A stretch of 64,000 bases of DNA from Pseudoxanthomonas suwonensis 11-1 (GTDB lineage Bacteria; Pseudomonadota; Gammaproteobacteria; Xanthomonadales; Xanthomonadaceae). The DNA lies in assembly GCF_000185965.1 (NCBI RefSeq), contig NC_014924.1, forward strand, positions 2,356,001-2,420,000. The letters are read 5' to 3'. Of the stretch, positions 1-8,689 are shown one piece after another (position 1 is the stretch's first letter; the number at the start of each line of letters is the position of its first letter). A model generated the notes under the pieces. It was not told where the DNA came from. It saw nothing but the letters and a program-made list of their open reading frames with translations, and made no database searches. The position numbers were made by a program, and so were the translations under genes.

Positions 1-1017
1 CGAACCGAACGCGGCACGACCGGCCTTGGTGCGGACGTATTCGACCGGGGCGCCGTCCGGGATCTTGACCTGCAGCGGCTCGCCGGAAGCGGCAACCGGG
101 GCGGCGAAGGCGGCAGCCTTGGCCTTGGCGGCTTCGGCGGCGGCGTCCTCGGCATCACCCTCGCCCTCGCCTTCGGCGGCAGCAGCCGCGGCCGGAGCGG
201 CCGAGCCCTTGCGGCGGACCGGCAGGGCGACGTCGAACGCGTACTTCTCGGCGCCGAAGTCGGTGGTGATGATGCGCACCGGGCCGGCGGCTTCCAGGTT
301 GTTGGCATCGAGCGTGCGCTTGATCCACTCCTGGTTGTTCTTGATCGACTGCTTGATCGCCTCGTTGCTGCGATCGACGTTGCCGGCGTTGACCACCAGC
401 AGGTCCTCGGCCGGGACCTCGACGAGCTTCAGGTCACGCAGCGGGATGCCGTCGGCGCGGTAGTCGAAGTTCGGCACCGAAGCCAGCATGTTGGTCATGC
501 GGCCCAGGCCCATCTTCATGTCGTCGCCGACGTGGCGGCTGACGTACAGGCCGGCGTAACGGCCGATCAGGTCCCAGCCGTAGTCGACGTCGTAGGTCTG
601 GGTGATCTTGACGTTGCGGTTGTTCTTGCCGGTCGGCTCGAGCAGGAACTGCACGGTCTTGTCGTTGCCGCGGGCCACGTCGTCGACCTTGATCACGACC
701 TTCTGGTTCGGGACGCTCTCGGTGATCTCCCAGCTGCCGGTGCCGATGCGGTCATCCTCGGAGACATAATCCAGGCGCGCGCCCACGCCGGACTCGGCGC
801 CGGAGGTGCGCAGCTGGATCTTGGGATCGCGCAGAACCAGCGTATTCCAGTCCCTGAAGCGGCGCAGATTGTTCACCGTGTCGTACACGATGGTCATCTT
901 GCGGTTGGTTTCCACGCTCTCGGAGATGTGGCGATGGTCGGGAAGGACGACACCGACCAGCAAGGCCAGGCCGGCCACGATCCCCAAGGCGATCAGGAAC
1001 TCGATAAGACGGGTCAT
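1..1017 (-). CDS. SRPBCC-family protein with N-terminal membrane anchor (3' end beyond window)
   Basis: The reading frame is open from an ATG at 1017 to the left edge, so the C-terminus is missing; 339 codons are present. Residues 5-24 are one hydrophobic segment (LIEFLIALGIVAGLALLVGV), giving a signal anchor. Residues 30-180 look like an SRPBCC/polyketide-cyclase (START-like) ligand-binding fold, with NNLRRFRDWN and an alternating beta pattern. The following part (residues about 195-270) resembles a GyrI-like or effector-binding domain, then an Ala/Glu-rich linker at about 280-310. Function is unknown; small hydrophobic ligand binding at the membrane is the family expectation. A GGAG lies about 12 nt before the ATG. 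It is divergent from nothing close: the next gene to the right is also on the minus strand and 340 bp away. Confidence 0.78.
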   Translation of the reverse strand, partial: MTRLIEFLIALGIVAGLALLVGVVLPDHRHISESVETNRKMTIVYDTVNNLRRFRDWNTLVLRDPKIQLRTSGAESGVGARLDYVSEDDRIGTGSWEITESVPNQKVVIKVDDVARGNDKTVQFLLEPTGKNNRNVKITQTYDVDYGWDLIGRYAGLYVSRHVGDDMKMGLGRMTNMLASVPNFDYRADGIPLRDLKLVEVPAEDLLVVNAGNVDRSNEAIKQSIKNNQEWIKRTLDANNLEAAGPVRIITTDFGAEKYAFDVALPVRRKGSAAPAAAAAAEGEGEGDAEDAAAEAAKAKAAAFAAPVAASGEPLQVKIPDGAPVEYVRTKAGRAAFGS

Positions 1018-1354
1018 TCAGGAGTCTCCGGGGCCGATTCCACGGCGTGTTTGCGATGCGAGCCGCGAATCGTAACAGGGTTCTGCGCGTGCGCGCAGCC
1101 GGATAAGCAACCGGGATCGTGATTGAACGGAATTCTTACATCGCGCCGGGGCCCCGGCCCTTGCGTGGCAAGGCCTGTGGCCATTCCATGCGTGGGTGCC
1201 TGGACGGCAATAAACCCCCGATTATCGGCGCCATACGCCAGCGTGGGGACATATATATGCCTGTGGCCGGGCCACGCATGGACCACCTTGGCACCCCGTT
1301 CCCGCTCCCCTGCCCCTCCCCGTCGCGACGCGCACACCCGCGCCGCCGCCGACC
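1018..1354. other. Intergenic stretch without a recognisable gene
   Basis: About 340 bp lie between the regulator stop and the SRPBCC start. Short overlapping open frames occur on both strands but none has family-like composition. The region must hold the minus-strand promoter of the SRPBCC gene, but no convincing -35/-10 pair was found. Confidence 0.5.
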
Positions 1355-1996
1355 TCACACCAGCTGCAGCTCGAAGGCCTTGAGCACTGCCCGGGTGCGG
1401 TCGCGCACGCCCAGCTTGCTCAGTATGTTGGACACGTGGTTCTTGATCGTGCCCTCGGCCACGCCCAGCGAGTTGGCGATCTCCTTGTTGGAGAAGCCGG
1501 AGGCCATCAGCCGCAGGATCTCGGTCTCGCGGTCGGTCAGCGGGTCCGGGCGGTCCAGGCTGACGAAGTCGTTGCGCATGTGCTCCAGGCCAGATAGCAG
1601 GCGCTGGGTGACCGCCGGCTGCACCAGCGAGCCGCCGCTGGCCACGGTCTGGATCGCCCCGACCAGCTGCTCCAGCGAGACGTCCTTGAGCAGGTAACCG
1701 CGGGCGCCGGCCTTGAGCCCGGCCAGCACCAGCTGGTCGTCGTCGAAGGTGGTCAGGATGATCGTCGGCGGCAGCTGCCCTGCCTGGGACAGGGTCTGCA
1801 GCGCCTCCAGCCCGGACATCACCGGCATGCGCATGTCCATCAGGACCACGTCCGGCGCGACCTGCGGGATCATCTCCACCGCCTGGCGGCCGTCGCCGGC
1901 CTCGGCGACCACCTCGATGCTTCCGTCCAGGGCCAGCAGGGACTTGATGCCCTGGCGCACCAGGGTCTGGTCGTCGACCAGGCAGACTCGGATCAT
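1355..1996 (-). CDS. NarL/FixJ-type response regulator (DesR-like)
   Basis: 213 residues. Receiver domain at residues 1-120 with the acidic pair D8/D9, phospho-acceptor D54 (VLMDMRMP), T/S switch in LTTFDD and K104 (YLLKDVS). A LuxR-type helix-turn-helix fills residues 150-210 (LTDRETEILRLMASGFSNKE). The ATG at 1996 overlaps the stop of the upstream histidine kinase by four bases (ATGA), so the two are translationally coupled and form a cognate pair. In this family phosphorylation drives dimerisation and DNA binding; the target genes cannot be told from the sequence. Length is normal for the family. Confidence 0.93.
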   Translation of the reverse strand: MIRVCLVDDQTLVRQGIKSLLALDGSIEVVAEAGDGRQAVEMIPQVAPDVVLMDMRMPVMSGLEALQTLSQAGQLPPTIILTTFDDDQLVLAGLKAGARGYLLKDVSLEQLVGAIQTVASGGSLVQPAVTQRLLSGLEHMRNDFVSLDRPDPLTDRETEILRLMASGFSNKEIANSLGVAEGTIKNHVSNILSKLGVRDRTRAVLKAFELQLV

Positions 1997-3192
1997 GGCA
2001 ACGCTCCTTCGATAGCCGGCCGCGCCGGGGCTGATGCTGGGATGGACAGGCGCAGGACGAAGCCGGCGCCCTTCCGGGTCTGGATGTCGAGGGTCCCGCC
2101 GCACTGCTGGACCCGCTCGTGCATGCCGCGCAGGCCGTTGCCGGGGACGACGCCGTCGGCGCCCTCGCCATTGTCCCGGGCCTCCAGGCGGATCGCCCCG
2201 TCCTCGCGCCACACACGTATATGGAGGCGACTGGCGCCGGAGGCATGGCGCACCGCGTTGGTGATGATCTCCTGGGTGCAGCGCAGGACCACGTGCGCCC
2301 GCTCCGGGTCGTCGATCGCCAGCGGCGCCTGGATGTCCAGGTCCACGTCCAGCGAGGGCACGTGGTCGGCCAGCGGGCGCAGGGCCGTGGCCAGGTCGAT
2401 GCCGCCACTGGCGTCGCGCAGCTGGCTGACCGCCTCGCGCACGTCGGTGAGCAGCAGCCGGGCCAGGGTATTGGCCTGGCGCACGTGTTCCTGGGCCCGT
2501 CCCTCGGTCATGTGGCTGGCCACTTCCAGGTTCAGGCTCAGCGCGGTCAGGTGGTGGCCCAGCAGGTCGTGCAGCTCGCGCGAGATACGGGTGCGTTCGT
2601 TGACCCGGGCGCTCTCGGCCAGCAGGGCGCGGGTGGCGCGCAGCTCGGCATTGAGCCGGCGCTGCTCGTCGCGGGCCTGGGCCTGCTGCCGCGCGACCAG
2701 GCTGGTCACGTAGATGAACAGCGAGAAGCCGCCGTACAGCAGCGACTGCATCAGCGCCTCGAACAGCGGCATGCGGAACACGCCGTAATAGATGGGCAGC
2801 ACCGCCAGCTGGCTGACCAGCAGCAGGAGCACGCCCGAGGTCGCCGGCAGCATCCACGGGATCACCCCCGCCGCCACCATCAGCAGGATGCTGCCCAGGC
2901 CCGAGCCGTTGAAGTAGCTCACCGCCAGGCCGAACAGGGTCAGCACCAGCAGCAGGGCGCGGTCGTGCCAGGACGGGCGGGCATTGGCCAGGCCCCGGGT
3001 CAGCCACCAGTAGCAGGCGCCGAAGCCGAGGTAGCAGGCGAACAGCATGGCCCCGCCCACCCGGCCCAGCCCGGGCTCCTCTGGGCCGTAGGCGGGCACG
3101 TACTGCGAATAGACCAGCGGCACGCCCACCATGCCCCAGGTGAAGAGGCCGGCGTAGCGGAGCAGGCGGGTGTGGCTGATGGGTCCGAACAT
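1993..3192 (-). CDS. Sensor histidine kinase, HisKA_3 (DesK/NarX-like)
   Basis: 399 residues. Five or six hydrophobic segments occupy residues 8-165 with no extended periplasmic loop, as in DesK-type sensors that read the membrane itself. A coiled-coil-like linker (about 165-200) leads to the phospho-acceptor box RISRELHDLLGHH with H208, and a HATPase_c domain follows (DNGEGADG, GNGLRGMHERV). The family autophosphorylates on this His and transfers to a NarL-type partner, here the overlapping gene downstream. It probably monitors membrane state or fluidity; that is inference from topology and family. Confidence 0.92.
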   Translation of the reverse strand: MFGPISHTRLLRYAGLFTWGMVGVPLVYSQYVPAYGPEEPGLGRVGGAMLFACYLGFGACYWWLTRGLANARPSWHDRALLLVLTLFGLAVSYFNGSGLGSILLMVAAGVIPWMLPATSGVLLLLVSQLAVLPIYYGVFRMPLFEALMQSLLYGGFSLFIYVTSLVARQQAQARDEQRRLNAELRATRALLAESARVNERTRISRELHDLLGHHLTALSLNLEVASHMTEGRAQEHVRQANTLARLLLTDVREAVSQLRDASGGIDLATALRPLADHVPSLDVDLDIQAPLAIDDPERAHVVLRCTQEIITNAVRHASGASRLHIRVWREDGAIRLEARDNGEGADGVVPGNGLRGMHERVQQCGGTLDIQTRKGAGFVLRLSIPASAPARPAIEGALP

Positions 3193-3327
3193 GACCGCAT
3201 CTTACGGGGGCCGGGCCCCGCGCCGCTGCGCCGGAAGTCATGGCCTCGCCGGCCCCGGCGACCCCATGCGATAATCCCGCCGCACTGCCGGGATTCCCGG
3301 CCCGCCCACTGCAAGGTTCCATTCCTG

Positions 3328-3924
3328 ATGTCCATCGTCATCCGCGACGTGCGCGAACACGAGCTGGACTCGATCCTGGCCCTGAACAACAACGCCGGAT
3401 CGGCCATCCTGCCGCTGGACGCGGCCCGGGTGCGCAGCTTCTACGACAACGCCGAGTATTTCCGCGTGGCCGAACGTGACGGCAACCTGGCCGGCTTCCT
3501 GGTCGGTTTCGGCAGCGACAGCGACCACGACAGCTGCAACTTCGCCTGGTTCAAGGAGCGCTACCCGCACTTCTTCTACATCGACCGCATCGTGGTGGCC
3601 TCCCGCCGCCGCGGCGGCGGCGTCGGCCGCGCGTTCTATGCCGACGTGCAGAGCTACGCCGAGCTGCGCTATCCGCTGCTGTGCTGCGAGGTGTTCCTCG
3701 ACCACGGCGCCGACCCGGCCCTGCTGTTCCATGGCAGCTTCGGCTTCCACGAGGCCGGCCAGAACGTCATGCCGGACGTGGACGTGCGCGCCAGCATGAT
3801 GACCAAGGAACTGTGCAGCTACGGCTGGGTCCGCGAGACCTACGGCGACGAACTGCCGGACCTGCCCTGGGTCGGCAAGCCGCGGCGCCATGCCGCCGGC
3901 GCCAACCAAGCGACGGGGACCTGA
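3328..3924 (+). CDS. GNAT-family N-acetyltransferase
   Basis: 198 residues with a GCN5-type acetyltransferase fold. IRDVREHELDSILALNN forms beta1/alpha1, and the acetyl-CoA-binding motif A is FYIDRIVVASRRRGGGVGRA (about residues 88-107) with the R-x-x-G-x-G/A loop. The family moves an acetyl group from acetyl-CoA to an amine; the substrate is not predictable. An AT-rich GATAAT about 55 bp upstream could be its -10 element. The stop at 3924 is one base before the proposed GTG of minC, so the two genes are likely cotranscribed. Confidence 0.88.
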   Translation: MSIVIRDVREHELDSILALNNNAGSAILPLDAARVRSFYDNAEYFRVAERDGNLAGFLVGFGSDSDHDSCNFAWFKERYPHFFYIDRIVVASRRRGGGVGRAFYADVQSYAELRYPLLCCEVFLDHGADPALLFHGSFGFHEAGQNVMPDVDVRASMMTKELCSYGWVRETYGDELPDLPWVGKPRRHAAGANQATGT

Positions 3925-3925
3925 G

Positions 3926-4711
3926 GTGGCGGTGGGTACTACGACCAGTTACGAGCAGGCCGGCGAACTGAAGATCGGCCAGGTCGGCATCGCCAACCTC
4001 CGCATCCGCACCCTCGACGTGGACCGCCTGGTCGGCGAGATGCGCGAGCGGGTGGAACGCGCGCCCAAGCTGTTCGGCCGCGCCGCGGTGATCGTGGACT
4101 TCGGCGGCCTGGCGCGCACCCCGGACGTGGATACCGCCCGGGCCCTGATCGAGGGCCTGCGCCAGGCCGGCGTGCTGCCGGTCGCCCTGGCCTACGGCAC
4201 CCGCGACAACGACGCCCTGGCCGAGGCCCTGGGCCTGCCGGTGCTGGCCAAGTTCCGCGCCCAGTACGAGCCTTCGTCCGCCACCGCGGCACCGCCTCCG
4301 CCCCCGCCGCCGCGCGAACCGGCACCGGCACCGGCACCGGCAACCCGTGCCGCTGCGCCCGCCGCCCCGGCCAGGCCGCGCGCCCCGGGCCGGATGCAGA
4401 AGACCGCCGTGCGCTCGGGCCAGCAGGTCTATGCCGAAGGCTGCGACCTGACCGTCCTGCACACCGTGGGCGCCGGCGCCGAGGTCATCTCCGACGGCTC
4501 GATCCACGTCTACGGCAACCTGCGCGGCCGCGCCCTGGCCGGCGCCCAGGGCAATACCGACGCCCGCATCTTCTGCCGCGAATTCAACGCCGAGCTGGTG
4601 GCCATTGCCGGCCACTACAAGGTACTGGACGATATCCCCGAAAACCTGCGCGGCAAGGCCGTGCAGGTATGGCTTGAAGACGGACAGCTGAAGCTGGCCG
4701 CCCTCGACTGA
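3926..4711 (+). CDS. minC: Septum site-determining protein MinC
   Basis: 261 residues from the GTG at 3926. The N-terminal domain (about 1-105) has EQAGELKIGQVGIANLRIRT, matching xanthomonad MinC starts, and AVIVDFGGL. A Pro/Ala-rich linker spans about 110-155. The C-terminal beta-helix carries the typical run GAEVISDGSIHVYGNLRGRA, GNTDARIFCREFNAELVAIAG and DIPENLRGKAVQVWLEDGQ. MinC inhibits FtsZ polymerisation at the poles when recruited to the membrane by MinD-ATP. An ATG 36 bases upstream is in frame but lies inside the acetyltransferase gene; family alignment favours the GTG. It heads minCDE. Confidence 0.95.
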   Translation: MAVGTTTSYEQAGELKIGQVGIANLRIRTLDVDRLVGEMRERVERAPKLFGRAAVIVDFGGLARTPDVDTARALIEGLRQAGVLPVALAYGTRDNDALAEALGLPVLAKFRAQYEPSSATAAPPPPPPPREPAPAPAPATRAAAPAAPARPRAPGRMQKTAVRSGQQVYAEGCDLTVLHTVGAGAEVISDGSIHVYGNLRGRALAGAQGNTDARIFCREFNAELVAIAGHYKVLDDIPENLRGKAVQVWLEDGQLKLAALD

Positions 4712-4781
4712 CCCGCGCAGGCCGGCGGCCGCCATGCCGCTGCCAGCGCCTCCCCTGCAAGCATCTCCAAGGAGATCTCCA

Positions 4782-5591
4782 TTGGCTGAAATCATCGTAG
4801 TCACTTCCGGCAAGGGCGGCGTCGGCAAGACCACCTCCAGCGCCAGCATCGCCATCGGCCTGGCCCGGCGCGGCCACAAGACCGCCGTGGTCGACTTCGA
4901 CGTCGGCCTGCGCAACCTCGACCTGATCATGGGCTGCGAGCGGCGGGTGGTTTACGACTTCGTCAACGTCGTCCACGGCGAGGCCACGCTCAAGCAGGCC
5001 CTGATCAAGGACAAGCGCTTCGACAACCTCTACGTGCTGGCTGCCTCGCAGACCCGCGACAAGGACGCGCTGACCAAGGAAGGCGTCGAGAAGGTGCTCA
5101 AGGACCTGGTCGCCGACGGCTTCGAGTACATCGTGTGCGACTCCCCGGCCGGCATCGAGAAAGGCGCGTTCCTGGCCATGTACTTCGCCGACAAGGCGGT
5201 GGTCGTGGTCAACCCGGAAGTGTCCTCGGTGCGTGACTCCGACCGCATCATCGGCCTGCTGGATTCCAAGACCCGCCGCGCCGAGGCCGGCGAGCCGCTG
5301 CCCTCGCACCTGCTGCTGACCCGCTACAGCCCGGCCCGCGTGGCCACCGGCGAGATGATCAGCATCGCCGACGTCGAGGAAGTGCTCGGCCTGAAGGCGA
5401 TCGGCGTGATCCCCGAGTCGACCGACGTGCTCAACGCCTCCAACAAGGGCGAGCCGGTGATCCTGGAAGCCACGTCCGAGGCCGGCCAGGCCTACGAGGA
5501 CGCCGTCGCCCGCCTGCTTGGGGAGGACCGTCCGCTGCGCTTCACCACCCTGGAGAAGAAGGGCTTCTTCAGCAAGCTGTTCGGAGGCTGA
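4782..5591 (+). CDS. minD: Septum site-determining ATPase MinD
   Basis: 269 residues, the usual MinD length (E. coli 270). TTG at 4782 is chosen because AAGGAG lies eight bases upstream and the product then begins [18 protein letters not shown], as in MinD. The deviant Walker A motif GKGGVGKTT is near residues 11-19. [14 protein letters not shown] and the switch region [13 protein letters not shown] are present. The C-terminal amphipathic helix ([13 protein letters not shown]) is the membrane-targeting sequence. MinD-ATP dimerises on the inner membrane, carries MinC, and is released by MinE. An upstream in-frame ATG at 4734 lacks family support. Confidence 0.96.
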   Translation: MAEIIVVTSGKGGVGKTTSSASIAIGLARRGHKTAVVDFDVGLRNLDLIMGCERRVVYDFVNVVHGEATLKQALIKDKRFDNLYVLAASQTRDKDALTKEGVEKVLKDLVADGFEYIVCDSPAGIEKGAFLAMYFADKAVVVVNPEVSSVRDSDRIIGLLDSKTRRAEAGEPLPSHLLLTRYSPARVATGEMISIADVEEVLGLKAIGVIPESTDVLNASNKGEPVILEATSEAGQAYEDAVARLLGEDRPLRFTTLEKKGFFSKLFGG

Positions 5592-5593
5592 CC

Positions 5594-5851
5594 ATGGCGC
5601 TCTTCGACTTCCTGCGGGCCAAGAAGAACACTGCGGAAACGGCCAAGAACCGGCTGCAGATCATCATTGCCCAGGAGCGCAACAGCCGTGGCGCCCCGGA
5701 CTACCTGCCGCTGCTGCGGCGCGAGCTGCTGGACGTCATCAAGAAGTACGTCAACGTCGACGTCGATGCGGTCAAGGTCGACCTGATCAAGGACGGCGAC
5801 CACGACGTGCTCGACATCTCCGTCGCCCTGCCGGAAGGCCAGCAGGGCTGA
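5594..5851 (+). CDS. minE: Cell division topological specificity factor MinE
   Basis: 85 residues. The N-terminus [20 protein letters not shown] has the membrane-binding start and the MinD-binding helix ([14 protein letters not shown]). The C-terminal half ([20 protein letters not shown]) is the dimerisation domain. MinE stimulates MinD ATPase and creates the pole-to-pole oscillation that places the division site at mid-cell. It starts two bases after the minD stop, so translation is coupled. A GC-rich hairpin without a T tract follows at about 5857-5880. Confidence 0.96.
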   Translation: MALFDFLRAKKNTAETAKNRLQIIIAQERNSRGAPDYLPLLRRELLDVIKKYVNVDVDAVKVDLIKDGDHDVLDISVALPEGQQG

Positions 5852-5894
5852 AGCAAGCCGCGGCCGCCAAGGCGGCCGCACGCCCGACCCGCGC

Positions 5895-6368
5895 ATGCAC
5901 ACCCCCTCCGACCGCGACGTCCTGTGCCTGCGCGACGTCGCCTTCGCCGATGCCGCCGCCCTGCTCGCCCGCCACGGGCTGGAACTGGTGGCCGTGCCCG
6001 ACGGCGAACCGATCCCCGGCAGCTACTGGGGCGAACCGGAAGCCGGCATCATCGGCCCGACCGTGTACGTACGCGGCGACACCCCCGTGCACTCGATGCT
6101 GCACGAGGCCTGCCACCTGATCGTGCTGCCGCCGGAGCGGCGGGCGCAGGTCCACACCGACGCCACCGACTCGGTCGCCGAGGAAGACGCCACCTGCTAC
6201 CTGCAGATCGTGCTGGCCGGCCGGCTGCCCGGCGTGGGCAGCGAGCGGTTGATGGCCGACATGGATGCGTGGGGTTATACGTACCGGCTTGGGTCGACGA
6301 GGGCGTGGTTCGAGCAAGATGCCGAGGATGCACGCGCCTGGCTGACCGCGCGCGGGCTGTTGCTTTAA
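5895..6368 (+). CDS. Hypothetical protein with zincin-like HEACH motif
   Basis: 157 residues; not assigned to a named family. HSMLHEACHLIVLPP at about residues 72-86 resembles a metallopeptidase HExxH helix, here HEACH, with a later acidic patch SVAEEDATCYLQ that could give a third metal ligand, as in zincins. No signal peptide is visible. It follows minE by 43 bp on the same strand and may share its transcript. Peptidase activity is only inferred from the motif; a structural or regulatory remnant is equally possible. Confidence 0.7.
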   Translation: MHTPSDRDVLCLRDVAFADAAALLARHGLELVAVPDGEPIPGSYWGEPEAGIIGPTVYVRGDTPVHSMLHEACHLIVLPPERRAQVHTDATDSVAEEDATCYLQIVLAGRLPGVGSERLMADMDAWGYTYRLGSTRAWFEQDAEDARAWLTARGLLL

Positions 6369-6370
6369 GG

Positions 6371-6466
6371 CCGGGATTCGGGATTCGGGATTCGGGATTG
6401 GGGATTTGTAGGAGCGGCGTGAGCCTACGCTCTTGCCAATCCCGAATCCCCAATCACGAATCCCGG
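6371..6466. repeat. Inverted GGGATTC-heptamer repeat between convergent genes
   Basis: The left arm (6371-6406) contains three to four tandem GGGATTC heptamers ending GGGATTGGGGATT. The right arm (6436-6466) is its imperfect reverse complement. The loop contains TGTAGGAGCGGCGTGAGCC, a unit of the TGTAGGAGCGGC palindromic family seen elsewhere in the window. The kinase stop codon at 6454-6456 lies inside the right arm. It may act as a bidirectional terminator or a mobile repeat. Confidence 0.75.
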
Positions 6467-7764
6467 CTCTTGGCCAGCGAGCCGCTCATGTCCAGCGTGG
6501 CCACGGTGCCCTGCCCGGTCTCCGAGTCCAGTTGCAGCTTCCAGCCCAGGTGCTCGCACAGGCGGCCCAGCAGGTCCAGGCCGATGCCGCTGCCCTGCCG
6601 CGGGTCGCCGCGCGCGATCCGGCGGTAGATCGCGGCGATCTCTTCCGGGCTCATGCCGTGCCCGGGATCCTCGATCCGCACCGTCGCCGGCGCCAGCAGG
6701 GACACGCGGATCACGCCGCGGTCGCTGTTCTCGATGGCGTTGCGCAGCAGGTTGCCGATCGCGACCTGCATGATCGCCACCGGCGCGAACAGCTCGCAGC
6801 GCGCCAGCTCGACCAGTTGCAGGCCGAGGTCCTTGTCCGCGCACAGGTGGCGATGGTCGTCGAGGATGTCCGGCAGCAGCTCGTCCAGGTTCACGTAGTC
6901 GCTGCTCTTCTCCAGTCGCCTGGGGTCCTTCGCCAGCACCAGCAGCAGCGTGACCAGCTGCTCGACCGACTCGGCGGTCTGGCGGATGCGCAGCAACTGG
7001 TGGCGCACCGCCGGCGGCGTGTCCGGCTGGTCCAGGGCCAGCTCGCTGGCGCCGCGGATCACCGCGATCGGCGTGCGCAGCTCGTGGCTGGTGCTGTCGA
7101 TGAAGGCGCGCTCGCGCTCGACGAAGGTGTCGTTGCGTTGCAGGTAGTCGTTGAGCGCCTCGGCGATCACCACCTGCTCGTGGCTGGCGCCCTTCACCAC
7201 GTCGATGTGCTGGCCGGGCCGGTCCGGGCGCAGCGCGCGGATGCGCTTGGCCATGTCGGCCAGGGGCTGCACCACCCGCCCCAGGCCCCAGGCCACGAGG
7301 ATGCCGAGCAGCACGATCGCGATGATGTTGGAGACCAGCATCCACAACCCCAGGTTGTTCTCGTGCGCCTGCAACTGGGTGATGTCCAGCGCCAGCACCA
7401 GCCGCCGGCCGTTGACGTCCTGCACCATCAGCACCTTGTCGCGCCCCTGGTACTCGATGCCGTCGTGGATGCCCGGGCCGAAGCGGGCGAACTCCGGCGG
7501 CGCCGGCGAGTCGTCGTCGTCGCCGTACAGCTGCACGGTCTCGGTGTCGGTCCAGTGGTAGTGCGGATCCTCGGCGCTGCGCTGGACGAAGTGGGCCAAC
7601 TCCGACTTGAGCAGCGAGCGCCAGGTCAGCTGCTCGGCCTGCTCGTTGACGATGAAGCCATGGATGAACACCGCGAGCGAGATCAGCGCGGCGTAGATCA
7701 CCAGCCACAGCGTGACGCGCGCGCGCAGCCCGCCCAGCCTGGAACGTATCCCGCCCGGCTTCAT
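6454..7764 (-). CDS. Two-component sensor histidine kinase of the lipid A locus (PmrB/PhoQ-like layout)
   Basis: 436 residues. TM1 at about 15-38, a periplasmic domain of about 100 residues, TM2 at about 140-161, HAMP (GLGRVVQPLADMAKRIRAL), the phospho-acceptor STSHELRTP with H227, and HATPase motifs (NLLRNAIENS, EDPGHGM, GSGIGLDLLGRL). The periplasmic loop has an acidic cluster YGDDDDSPAPPE, the kind of patch that in PhoQ or PmrB contacts divalent or ferric cations; its role here is inference. The cognate regulator is 90 bp upstream on the same strand. The last codons and stop lie in the inverted repeat, so the C-terminus may have been altered by that insertion. Confidence 0.9.
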   Translation of the reverse strand: MKPGGIRSRLGGLRARVTLWLVIYAALISLAVFIHGFIVNEQAEQLTWRSLLKSELAHFVQRSAEDPHYHWTDTETVQLYGDDDDSPAPPEFARFGPGIHDGIEYQGRDKVLMVQDVNGRRLVLALDITQLQAHENNLGLWMLVSNIIAIVLLGILVAWGLGRVVQPLADMAKRIRALRPDRPGQHIDVVKGASHEQVVIAEALNDYLQRNDTFVERERAFIDSTSHELRTPIAVIRGASELALDQPDTPPAVRHQLLRIRQTAESVEQLVTLLLVLAKDPRRLEKSSDYVNLDELLPDILDDHRHLCADKDLGLQLVELARCELFAPVAIMQVAIGNLLRNAIENSDRGVIRVSLLAPATVRIEDPGHGMSPEEIAAIYRRIARGDPRQGSGIGLDLLGRLCEHLGWKLQLDSETGQGTVATLDMSGSLAKSRDS

Positions 7765-7854
7765 GGAAGGCGCGCGCCGTCCGGGATGCGGCGCCGCGAC
7801 GCCAGGCCCCGCGCCGGCGGGGCCCCGCGCTTGCGGTCCAGGGCGCGACGCGGG

Positions 7855-8556
7855 CTATTCGGCATGCAGGCGTTCCTGGTGCCCGGCGGGGCCGAGCCGG
7901 TAGCCGACGCGCGGCAGGGTGTGGATCAGCTTCTCCTCGAACGGGCCATCCACGCTGCGCCGCAGTTCGTAGATGTGGGAGCGCAGCATGTCGCCGTCCG
8001 GCGGCTCGTCGCCCCAAAGGGCCTGTTCGAGCTTCTCGCGGGTGACCGCGGCCGGACTGGCCTGCATCAGCACCTGCAGCAGCTTGCGGCAGGCGGGATA
8101 CAGGTGCAGCGGCTTGCCGGCGCGGCTGGCCTCCAGCGTCGCCAGGTCCAGCTTCAGGTCGCCGACCGTCAGCATCTTGCTGCGGCCACGCCCCTGCGCG
8201 CGCACCAGCAGCGCTTCCAGCCGGACTTCCAGCTCGGGCAGCGCGAACGGCTTGGTGAGATAGTCGTCGGCGCCGGCGCGGAAGCCGGCGATCTTGTCGG
8301 GCAGCTCGTCGCGCGCGGTCAGCATGATCACCGGCAGTTCGGACAGGTGTTCCTCGCGCAGCCGGCGCAGCACTTCCGGGCCGTCCATGCGCGGCATCAT
8401 CCAGTCCAGCACGATGGCGTCGTAGGGCTGCGTGGTGGCCAGGTGCAGGCCGGTGATGCCGTCCGGCGCGGCATCCAGGGTATGGCCGCGCGCCTCGAAA
8501 TAGTCGAACAGGTTGGCCACCAGATTGCGGTTGTCCTCGATGACGAGCAGCCGCAT
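7855..8556 (-). CDS. OmpR/PhoB-family response regulator (QseB/PmrA-like)
   Basis: 233 residues from the ATG at 8556, preceded by GGAG. The receiver has E8/D9, phospho-acceptor D51 (AIVLDWMMPRMDG), T84 and K106 (DDYLTKPFA). A winged-helix Trans_reg_C domain covers about 135-225 (DMLRSHIYELRRSVD, IHTLPRVGYRL). The frame extends 50 codons further upstream but that part is not regulator-like. It lies between its kinase and the divergent arnT-like gene and most likely controls that gene and itself. The interval 8557-8689 contains an inverted GTCGGAA/TTCCGAC pair as candidate operator. Confidence 0.92.
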   Translation of the reverse strand: MRLLVIEDNRNLVANLFDYFEARGHTLDAAPDGITGLHLATTQPYDAIVLDWMMPRMDGPEVLRRLREEHLSELPVIMLTARDELPDKIAGFRAGADDYLTKPFALPELEVRLEALLVRAQGRGRSKMLTVGDLKLDLATLEASRAGKPLHLYPACRKLLQVLMQASPAAVTREKLEQALWGDEPPDGDMLRSHIYELRRSVDGPFEEKLIHTLPRVGYRLGPAGHQERLHAE

Positions 8557-8602
8557 CGTCGGTCTCCGGGAAAGATGTGGTCGTGCATCGTAGCCGGGCG
8601 AT

Positions 8603-8638
8603 GTCGGAAGCGCGTCGAAACGGCAGGTTCCGACAAAC
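8603..8638. promoter_or_regulatory. Candidate operator in the divergent regulator/arnT-like promoter
   Basis: GTCGGAA (8603-8609) and TTCCGAC (8628-8634) form seven-base inverted arms. The right arm continues as TTCCGACAAAC, which recurs exactly at 10466-10476 upstream of the PAP2 gene. Two copies of an 11-mer only in the two promoters of one functional cluster suggest a shared regulator, plausibly the adjacent OmpR-type protein. No canonical PmrA box was found. Confidence 0.4.
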
Positions 8639-8689
8639 TTCCCACGCTCGCCGCGGCATAGTCTGCGCCCGTTTTGCCCGCATTCCAAC

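Noticed and set aside
2119-3327. Plus-strand frame in front of the acetyltransferase
   Set aside because: Antisense to the histidine kinase, with His/Gln/Ala/Gly composition typical of high-GC shadows.
8557-8689. Classical PmrA box
   Set aside because: No CTTAAG/CTTAAT-type direct repeat is present; only the TTCCGACAAAC motif was seen.
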